A DNA stretch of 38,077 nucleotides, taken from Asaia prunellae JCM 25354 (lineage in GTDB: Bacteria > Pseudomonadota > Alphaproteobacteria > Acetobacterales > Acetobacteraceae). Positions 33,366 to 38,077 of this stretch are shown here, in pieces. A model generated the notes under the pieces. The model ran no database searches, had not been told where the DNA came from, and saw only the letters and a list, made by a program, of their open reading frames with translations. Within the stretch, counting starts at the first letter, position 1; every line of letters begins with the position of its first letter. The translations under genes were made by a program, and so were the position numbers. Location: NCBI RefSeq assembly GCF_000613885.1, contig NZ_BAJV01000019.1, forward strand, positions 1-38,077. The letters run 5' to 3'.

Positions 33366-33567
33366 GCGGCTTCTCCAGAAAATACCGGACATACCGCTGC
33401 CCCGTAGGGTCTTTGCGGGGTTCCGTGCGGATGTCATGCCCAGCCTCTTTGAGGTCCAGGATACGGCGTGGAAGATGGCGGATGCGGTAAACCGCTGCGG
33501 CCTCGACAGCAGAAATCGAGCCGTGGTGCTGAAGGTGGTCCAGCACGAGTTTTGCTTGGGGTGTCAT
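33352..33567 (-). CDS. Small winged-helix DNA-binding protein (71 aa)
   Basis: MTPQAKLVLDHLQHHGSISA, VEAAAVYRIRHLPRRILDLK and a wing (RTEPRKDPTGQRYVRYFL). This is the helix-turn-helix plus wing found in many small phage early proteins that bind DNA. ATG has GGAG 3 bases upstream; a longer frame starts at GTG 33624. It could control early genes or replication. Confidence 0.7.
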   Translation of the reverse strand: MTPQAKLVLDHLQHHGSISAVEAAAVYRIRHLPRRILDLKEAGHDIRTEPRKDPTGQRYVRYFLEKPHDNN

Positions 33568-33624
33568 GGGCTCCTTGAAGGTGCCCCTAGAGGACAGGCG
33601 CAGGGCGGCTAGGGCGCCGCTCAC

Positions 33625-33720
33625 CTATCCATTGGTGTTTATTGAAATCGTCGGGTCGCAAAGCCCGATCTCTTGGGCATTCGGATAGGACCGTGCGAAA
33701 TCCGCCTGCTTAATTACCAT
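33625..33720 (-). CDS. Possible tiny gene (31 aa)
   Basis: MVIKQADFARSYPNAQEIGL. Overlaps the end of the 34-aa frame above it; no clear ribosome site. Supported only by operon position and absence of another gene in 33625-33937. Confidence 0.35.
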   Translation of the reverse strand: MVIKQADFARSYPNAQEIGLCDPTISINTNG

Positions 33721-33814
33721 GATGCGTGATACGCATCCCGGTGCGTGAGGTAGCTGTTCTCACCTCCGACTTCAGAGGTATCTCCTGCATGGACTGCCCC
33801 TTCGGAGATGCCAT
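33710..33814 (-). CDS. Possible tiny gene (34 aa)
   Basis: MASPKGQSMQEIPLKSEVRT then ATSRTGMRITHHGN. Plausible compact sequence, weak ribosome site. A plus-strand frame over the same bases (33726-33941) is not supported by context. Confidence 0.35.
   Translation of the reverse strand: MASPKGQSMQEIPLKSEVRTATSRTGMRITHHGN
33721..33737. promoter_or_regulatory. Inverted repeat, 7-3-7
   Basis: GATGCGT-GAT-ACGCATC: a perfect seven-base inverted repeat just inside the upstream edge of the 31-aa frame. Could be an operator or an RNA hairpin controlling the next start. Confidence 0.35.
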
Positions 33815-33937
33815 TCTCAGTCGCCTGAGATTCCAGATACGCCTGCCCTCTAAGGGCACCCTAAACAAACTTGAACGGAAACCTGAAGGCCACCCGAAAG
33901 CGGCCCCACAGGCGGTCAGCTACTTACCTGCAAGTGC

Positions 33938-34105
33938 CTAGTGCCGCAGGAAGACAGCAGACAGGCGCCCCAGGATAAAGCACATAAACAAGAACAGAAT
34001 AGGAATGCACAGGAGGGGAAGCAGCACAAGCAGCCAGCTACATGCGATAACCCCTGTCAGTTTCAGTGCGATTAGGAGGAGTGTGAGGAGGACCAGAAAA
34101 GACAT
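33938..34105 (-). CDS. Small membrane protein, transmembrane Fragile-X-F-type (55 aa)
   Basis: ATG at 34105, GGAG 7 bases upstream. Sequence MSFLVLLTLLLIALKLTGVI, then ACSWLLVLLPLLCIPILFLF: nearly all membrane, with the LKLxGVIxxSWxxVLxPL pattern of a widespread short phage protein often annotated as transmembrane Fragile-X-F. Function unknown. Confidence 0.7.
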   Translation of the reverse strand: MSFLVLLTLLLIALKLTGVIACSWLLVLLPLLCIPILFLFMCFILGRLSAVFLRH

Positions 34106-34107
34106 GC

Positions 34108-34740
34108 TCAGGCTCCGATAGGGGTGCAGACGCGCGCCGGGCGGCGTTGATAGGTTGTATGCCCTGCAAATATGACCTTGATGTCTCCGGCCTCGTTTGC
34201 TAGGGGCTCAACAACAATGGCAGGTACCGTTCTACCTGCAACCTTCACCCACTGGCCCCAGAAGAACTTCGGCGCGGGTGCCGGTTCAGGGGTTTTGATG
34301 GTGTCCTCAGGGACGTAGACAGTGCCGTTGATGGTCACTGAGGGGACCTGAGGGGGCTCTACAGGCTCGATGTCGGAAAGGTTGAAATACCCCCAATTGG
34401 TTCTACCGGGTGTCCAGAGCTTTACCTGCCCTTCCCGGTCGGGAGCTTCCTTGACCTCTACAATGTGCCCCACCATCTCGCGTGTTATATGCGTGGGCAT
34501 GTATGTGCTGGACTTCACGAGCACCTTCATACCCACTTTCACATCTTCTTTACGCATACCCTCAGCGAGCTCAACTTCACCGAGATCAAACCAAATAGTC
34601 CCCCCCTTAAAAGTAACCTGGAGAGGACGCCAATCCGTGCCATCATTACACTGGATAACGCCGATTTCTCCACTAGAGACGGGGTCTCTGCCCTTCAGAA
34701 GGCGGACCCGCACACCTACTTTTGCATCTTCTGCGCGCAT
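34108..34740 (-). CDS. Protein with repeated SH3-like domains (210 aa)
   Basis: Two tandem domains begin MRAEDAKVGVRVRLLKG (residue 1) and MRKEDVKVGMKVLVKSS (about residue 62), followed by a third related strand set near residue 160 (FFWGQWVKVAGRTVPAIVVE) after a Pro-rich linker. These resemble KOW-type barrels as in the gene at 26129-25761. ATG has GGAGG upstream. Early operon, function unknown; binding to RNA, DNA or RNA polymerase would fit. Confidence 0.65.
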   Translation of the reverse strand: MRAEDAKVGVRVRLLKGRDPVSSGEIGVIQCNDGTDWRPLQVTFKGGTIWFDLGEVELAEGMRKEDVKVGMKVLVKSSTYMPTHITREMVGHIVEVKEAPDREGQVKLWTPGRTNWGYFNLSDIEPVEPPQVPSVTINGTVYVPEDTIKTPEPAPAPKFFWGQWVKVAGRTVPAIVVEPLANEAGDIKVIFAGHTTYQRRPARVCTPIGA

Positions 34741-34807
34741 ACTTGTATCCTCCGCTCAGCGATCCGCTGATTCTGTTGATTGAATGAAACTGTCGGGTTG
34801 ATTCTGG

Positions 34808-35293
34808 TCAGCTGAGGACGCCAAGGATCACGCGGACCCCTGCGGGTTCCCCTGAACGAGCCCAGCGCTTGTGCGCTGAAATGCTCACCAGATTGTCGTC
34901 ATCCTCGTAGACCTTGGCCTGTGTAAGAGCGTCCTGAACGCCCTTTACAAGGTTATCTATGTCGCCTCCGGGACGGCGGCGCTTGGTCGATTTGGGCTTG
35001 GTGACGATGACCTCCATGAGGCCGTAAATGTCCCCTGTAAGGGGCCTTTCGGGACGCTGTTTCGAGACCTGCTCAATACAGGCCTGGAGAAACTCCCCAT
35101 AAAGCTTGCCCTTGTAGACATAGGCCCGACCGCCCCGAACGGCAGCCCGAAGGCTCTCCGGTCGAGGTTCAGCTTCAATAGTGATTGTGTGGGTCTGTGA
35201 GGCGTTCTCAGCGATCCAGTCGAAAGCCTGCTGGATGATGCCAGCCTGGTGAGTCTCAGAAATCGCCGTTGTCTCCAGCCGAAGCCTCGGCAT
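34808..35293 (-). CDS. RusA-like Holliday junction resolvase
   Basis: 161 aa from ATG 35293. C-terminal half carries the RusA core GGDIDNLVKGVQDALTQAKV followed by YEDDDNLVSISAHKRW, with three Asp positions that bind metal in this family, and ITIEAEPRPE near the start of the domain. It should resolve recombination or replication intermediates. Overlaps the end of the SSB gene by 38 bases; an ATT at 35263 would match the usual domain start more closely. An upstream frame to 35386 lies inside SSB and is not used. Confidence 0.85.
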   Translation of the reverse strand: MPRLRLETTAISETHQAGIIQQAFDWIAENASQTHTITIEAEPRPESLRAAVRGGRAYVYKGKLYGEFLQACIEQVSKQRPERPLTGDIYGLMEVIVTKPKSTKRRRPGGDIDNLVKGVQDALTQAKVYEDDDNLVSISAHKRWARSGEPAGVRVILGVLS

Positions 35294-35957
35294 CGTCAGA
35301 GCCGCTCCAGCCGGACTCGTCGGTCTCATCAGAGCCTTCGTAACCGTCCTCTTCGCCAAAGCCGTAGCCGCCCGCATCACGCGCACCGCCCGAGGACAGT
35401 TCGATGATCTGAACAGCTTCCAGAGCCAGCGTTAGGCCGCCCGCCCCTGTGCCGGGGATGAAATAGCCAAACTGCCCCGTCTTGAAGTCCTTCTTAACCT
35501 CAAAGGAGACTTTGGCGACTGTTCCCCCCCAGGCATCAGGAACTGGATCAAGCTTCTTACCCTTGGCATCAAACACAGGGAGTTTGGCGGTCCACTTTGT
35601 ACCGTCCTGACGAACCCCTGAGGCCTTCATCTTGAAGTTGAACTTGATCTCGCCAGTCGGCTCTTCAGTGTCCTTATCGTAGACCTCGGTATAGAGCGGG
35701 TTCATCTTGACCTCGCCCAGCTTCTTGCGGCTCCCGACCGGGAGCGCCTTGAACTGCTCCTGAGCAAAGGCCTCAGCCTGCTTGTAGAACGGCTCCAACT
35801 TGGCCAGGAATGCCTGTGTGTCGGGGCAGTCCTGCCGCAGAATCAAGGGAGCTTCGAAGTTGCCCTCAGGTGTGAATTTTGTGTTTGGAGTTCGGAGTGA
35901 AGGGAACTGAAGGACGCCCTTAGGGGTCGTGAGGATTTTCTTTGGGGCTTTTGCCAT
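35256..35957 (-). CDS. Single-stranded DNA-binding protein, T7 gp2.5-like
   Basis: 233 aa. OB-fold region (LQFPSLRTPNTKFTPEGNFE, FNFKMKASGVRQDGTKWTAK, KVSFEVKKDFKTGQFGYF) followed by an acidic Gly/Asp/Ser tail ending in NGDF. An acidic tail with a terminal Phe is the feature that contacts T7-like polymerase and helicase. It coats single strands and helps annealing. Weak ribosome site. Among the first genes of the early operon, as suits an abundant replication protein. Confidence 0.9.
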   Translation of the reverse strand: MAKAPKKILTTPKGVLQFPSLRTPNTKFTPEGNFEAPLILRQDCPDTQAFLAKLEPFYKQAEAFAQEQFKALPVGSRKKLGEVKMNPLYTEVYDKDTEEPTGEIKFNFKMKASGVRQDGTKWTAKLPVFDAKGKKLDPVPDAWGGTVAKVSFEVKKDFKTGQFGYFIPGTGAGGLTLALEAVQIIELSSGGARDAGGYGFGEEDGYEGSDETDESGWSGSDDAEASAGDNGDF

Positions 35958-36033
35958 GTGATTGTTTATCCGAAATATGAATTGAGATTTCGGTCCCGAT
36001 CCGTTCGAGCGGGGTTTGATAGGGGGTGCGCGC

Positions 36034-36234
36034 TCAGCTCAGCCGCTTACGCAGGTGGCAGGGTGCTGAGGGCGCCGTAGTAATGAGAATGATGTAGTGG
36101 CCCTGCGTCTGCACGGCCTCAACCAGCCTGAGGAACACATCCTCCATCTGGTCTGGGTCGCCTTGAAAGTCCGGCCAGATGGCCTTCATTCCGGCTGAGA
36201 GAACCTTTGCTTTCTCTCTTGCAGTGTTTCTCAT
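36034..36234 (-). CDS. Hypothetical protein (66 aa)
   Basis: ATG at 36234 overlaps the upstream stop (ATGA). Starts MRNTAREKAKVLSAGMKAIW; helical, mixed charge, no recognised family. Confidence 0.6.
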   Translation of the reverse strand: MRNTAREKAKVLSAGMKAIWPDFQGDPDQMEDVFLRLVEAVQTQGHYIILITTAPSAPCHLRKRLS

Positions 36235-36386
36235 ACAGCCTGGCCTAGGCGACCGCGAACACGATAGGCGCCGTCAATGTCTTTACCGTGGGCCTTGATA
36301 AATTCCCTCTTAAGGATCTGCTGAGGAAGCGAGGTCCACAGCGGAGACATACGCTTGGGGCGGCGTGAAGGGGCCTGAAAATTCAT
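36231..36386 (-). CDS. Small basic protein (51 aa), first gene of the early operon
   Basis: ATG at 36386, AGGA at 8-base spacing. MNFQAPSRRPKRMSPLWTSL then PQQILKREFIKAHGKDIDGA. Basic; no family recognised. It starts the minus-strand early operon immediately left of the divergent control region. Confidence 0.6.
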   Translation of the reverse strand: MNFQAPSRRPKRMSPLWTSLPQQILKREFIKAHGKDIDGAYRVRGRLGQAV

Positions 36387-36408
36387 GAGAGGATTCCTTT
36401 GAAATCCG

Positions 36409-36431
36409 AAGGCTGAAGCCCATCGGTTGGC
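36409..36431 (+). repeat. Second dispersed repeat, copy 2 of 2
   Basis: 20 of 23 bases match 4450-4472. Followed directly by TTTTTCTTC and copy C of the other element. Confidence 0.7.
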
Positions 36432-36440
36432 GTTTTTCTT

Positions 36441-36465
36441 CTAGTGCCTACATAGCTTGGTCGTC
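36441..36465 (+). repeat. Dispersed 25-base element, copy C
   Basis: One mismatch to copy A over 25 bases. It lies 67 bases before the lipoprotein start and points towards it. Confidence 0.85.
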
Positions 36466-36532
36466 AGTTGAATCTCTTGCATCCCTGGAGCGTTTTCCTT
36501 CTATGTTACGCTGTTACTTGAGAGGGCTGCTC

Positions 36533-37026
36533 ATGCGGAAAGTCTTGTTGATTATACCTGTATTTTTAGTTGGCTGTGCCGATAGCGCGCAGAAGACTGC
36601 TTACAAGCAGCTTGCAGAGGCCTGGAAAGAGTGTTCATCCAGCTATAGCCTGACACAGGGCAGGGCGTTCCAAAGCGAGGCCTGCATGGCGCAAGCCTCT
36701 ACAAGTACGGGAATGAGGCCCAGCTCAGCGGTATGGCAGCACGGCTTGAGGCCGAGCCAAGGCGTCTTGAGGTCGCCAAGGCTGTGGACCAAGGGGCTAT
36801 GACGGTGTCCGAAGGGGCGCTGGAGATGAGCCGTCTAGACGCTTATGTGGGGCAGAGGGTGCAGCAGGATGCCAGTCAGAGGGCTTTGCAAGGCCGTGAA
36901 GGTGTCTCTGAGGGGCTCTTTAGAGCGGGCGCTGCAACGGTTGCTGCGGGAAGACCTTATAGTAGTGTGACGAATTGCAGCGCAGTTGGGCCTAACTTTG
37001 CGACGTGTACGTCAAGCGGATATTAA
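36533..37026 (+). CDS. Lipoprotein, frameshifted near 36688; candidate superinfection-exclusion gene
   Basis: ATG 36533 with GAGAGGG upstream. Lipoprotein signal MRKVLLIIPVFLVGCADSAQ with lipobox LVGC, so the mature protein is lipid-anchored at Cys15. The frame is lost at about 36687-36689: adding one G after ACM gives GASLYKYGNEAQLSGMAARL and continues to 37026 (about 164 aa). The rest is helical and ends in a Gly/Ser/Cys-rich tail (NCSAVGPNFATCTSSGY). Solitary plus-strand gene with its own control region, the layout of lysogenic-conversion genes. Cell-envelope function inferred. Confidence 0.65.
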
Positions 37027-37323
37027 CTAGCGCCTCCCTGCGATAACCATAGAGGTAGCTGCGGACGCTATAGCAGCGTTTTGGGCTTCCCTTTCGTGCT
37101 CAGCATGGCGCTGGATCGCTACACCATTTTCAAATGCGAGCTGGTCCATTCGACACTGTCCATACTGCGCCTGCGGCAGCGCCATACAAGCTGCGAAATA
37201 TTCCTGAGACTTGGCCCTATCTGCGCTGGACTCAGAAATCTCCGCAGCAATCGTGACGCCTACAAGGAGTACGAAGAGGGCGGTTACGATCTTGATGATG
37301 TGGTTTTCCATGAAATCATCCAT
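37027..37323 (-). CDS. Small membrane-anchored protein (98 aa)
   Basis: ATG at 37323 with GGGAG at 6-base spacing. Membrane helix at about 9-27 (IKIVTALFVLLVGVTIAAE) after a short acidic start, then a polar helical domain with two cysteines (YFAACMALPQAQYGQCRMDQ). Stops abut the lipoprotein gene on the other strand at 37026/37027 with no terminator between. Function unknown. Confidence 0.6.
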   Translation of the reverse strand: MDDFMENHIIKIVTALFVLLVGVTIAAEISESSADRAKSQEYFAACMALPQAQYGQCRMDQLAFENGVAIQRHAEHEREAQNAAIASAATSMVIAGRR

Positions 37324-37324
37324 G

Positions 37325-37948
37325 CTAGACTCCCTCGCGGATGTCTGCGGCTGCATCTTTTGCGCGCGCCTCGTATGTGTCGCTGATGGCTTTCTCCCCG
37401 CAACTGAAGATGCGTTGCCATAGATTTTCCAGTGATATCCCTTCGCAGAGCTTTGCGCACCGCTCTCGCTCTTCTGCTACGGCCTCATGTTTTTCCTGCT
37501 CCATCGCAGCACAGCGGTTGGTCAGGTTGTCTATGGCTTCTGCTCTTAGATTTGATATGCGCTGTTCTTCTTTTACTTCGGCCTCCAACTCCTTCACCCT
37601 CGCCTCAAGCGCAGCGACGTTGGCGGGGCAGGTGTAGAGAGGGATAGGCCATGAGTTGTCGGGGTTCCGATAAATGCTTTGGACACTGCTGCTGGCTCCT
37701 TTCCCTGCCGTAAGCTGCTCCAAACCTCTGCGGCTTACATAACCAACAGGCTCTGCCCCCTCCGCGTCCTTCCGGCGCTGCTCTGCCGCGCCTCGGGCCT
37801 CGGCTTCTGTGAGCCATCCCATTATTTCAGAGTAGTCCGGGTAACAGCGTTCTAGCATCAGGTCGATCAGACGTTCCTGGATTTCATCCACCATCTTATC
37901 AAGCGTCCGAAACTCTGCGCTATCCGGCTTCTGTTCGTTCTGGATCAT
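37325..37948 (-). CDS. Ea22-like coiled-coil phage protein (207 aa)
   Basis: Contains EPVGYVSRRGLEQLTAGK and WPIPLYTCPA, the GYV...PLYT pattern of Ea22-type and related phage accessory proteins, followed by a long coiled coil (VAALEARVKELEAEVKEEQR) and a second one. ATG overlaps the upstream stop (ATGA). No enzymatic role known. Confidence 0.65.
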   Translation of the reverse strand: MIQNEQKPDSAEFRTLDKMVDEIQERLIDLMLERCYPDYSEIMGWLTEAEARGAAEQRRKDAEGAEPVGYVSRRGLEQLTAGKGASSSVQSIYRNPDNSWPIPLYTCPANVAALEARVKELEAEVKEEQRISNLRAEAIDNLTNRCAAMEQEKHEAVAEERERCAKLCEGISLENLWQRIFSCGEKAISDTYEARAKDAAADIREGV

Positions 37949-38077
37949 GCGCCTTCTCCTACGCTGCGCCTATGAGCAGTTTCAGCCAGCTCTGTTAGAA
38001 GTGTGTTTGCGGCGTCCCATGCGGCGGCCTCTGCGGCGTCCCATGCTGCGGCCTCTGCGGCGAACCATGCGGCGTCC
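37945..38077 (-). CDS. Ala/Trp-repeat protein, runs off the right edge
   Basis: Partial frame with an eight-residue repeat (AAEAAAWD) and then NTLLTELAETAHRRSVGEGA, stop at 37945 overlapping the next ATG. If base 38077 is joined to base 1 the frame begins with ATG exactly (bases 2, 1, 38077 on the minus strand) after TTTAGGAAA, giving a complete 43-aa protein. Similar short Ala/Trp repeats occur in phage accessory proteins of unknown function. Confidence 0.6.
   Translation of the reverse strand, partial: DAAWFAAEAAAWDAAEAAAWDAANTLLTELAETAHRRSVGEGA
38009..38077 (-). repeat. 24-base tandem repeat, about 2.9 copies
   Basis: Units 38009-38032 and 38033-38056 differ at one base; the third (38057-38077, partial) differs at two or more. 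Encodes the AAEAAAWD repeat in frame, so copy-number change would not shift the frame. Confidence 0.85.

Larger units (their letters stand above)
36387..36532. promoter_or_regulatory. Divergent control region between early operon and lipoprotein gene
   Basis: Contains copy 2 of the second repeat (36409-36431), a TTTTTCTTC run and copy C of the 25-base element (36441-36465). It must hold the early minus-strand promoter and the plus-strand lipoprotein promoter; I cannot assign boxes with confidence. Confidence 0.55.

Noticed and set aside
33726-33941. 71-aa plus-strand frame
   Set aside because: Against the direction of the early operon and without a ribosome site; partly antisense to the Fragile-X-F-type gene.
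36503-36532. Longer lipoprotein start at ATG 36503
   Set aside because: It would add ten residues before the lipoprotein signal and has no ribosome site; ATG 36533 has GAGAGGG upstream.
1-38077. CRISPR array, IS element, retron or diversity-generating retroelement
   Set aside because: No regularly spaced repeats, transposase, reverse transcriptase or template/variable repeat pair was found on either strand.

Overview
The window looks like the genome of a temperate, tailed (podovirus-like) phage or an excised prophage of a Gram-negative bacterium. The evidence is a tyrosine integrase and an XRE repressor beside a complete late block (terminase, portal, scaffold, SU10-type capsid, ejection proteins, tailspike, lysozyme) and a T7-like replication block (gp2.5-like SSB, gp4-like primase-helicase, family A DNA polymerase, exonuclease, endonuclease VII, RusA). 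I see no rRNA, complete tRNA, CRISPR array or insertion sequence. The host cannot be named from this sequence. Joining base 38077 to base 1 restores an ATG in front of the otherwise open minus-strand frame at the right edge, so the window is probably one complete, circularly permuted genome.

Layout. (1) 1-3000, minus strand: a helix-turn-helix gene, integrase, a small gene and an XRE regulator (lysogeny module). (2) 3195-5155, minus strand: overlapping small genes ending in a strong terminator at 3195-3229, then a regulatory gap and one or two tiny membrane or exported proteins. (3) 5234-25057, plus strand: the late operon. It runs collar-domain fibre, tail nozzle-like protein, ejection proteins (one with a lytic transglycosylase domain), terminase, portal, scaffold, capsid, adaptor, signal-peptide proteins, tailspike, holin-like genes and GH24 lysozyme, and ends at a bidirectional terminator (25058-25115). 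(4) 36386 down to 25115, minus strand: the early/replication operon, about 25 tightly overlapping genes, many under 100 aa. (5) 36533-37026, plus strand: a lone lipoprotein gene, a candidate lysogenic-conversion or superinfection-exclusion gene. (6) 38077 down to 37027, minus strand: an Ea22-like accessory operon that probably continues from the helix-turn-helix gene at 619-95 across the circle.

Two sequence-wide properties matter to anyone using this annotation. At least ten genes are split by an apparent single missing base, nearly always within or beside a short G or C run; I annotate these as single genes and give the break positions. Also, TTG start codons and TTGA or ATGA stop/start overlaps are common, so starts should be chosen by ribosome-binding site and overlap rather than by the longest frame.

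Unexplained regulatory structure includes a near-identical 23-25-base element at 3132, 4975 (inverted) and 36441, a second 23-base repeat at 4450 and 36409, and many short C-run/TTAAGG-like microrepeats scattered through genes and gaps.
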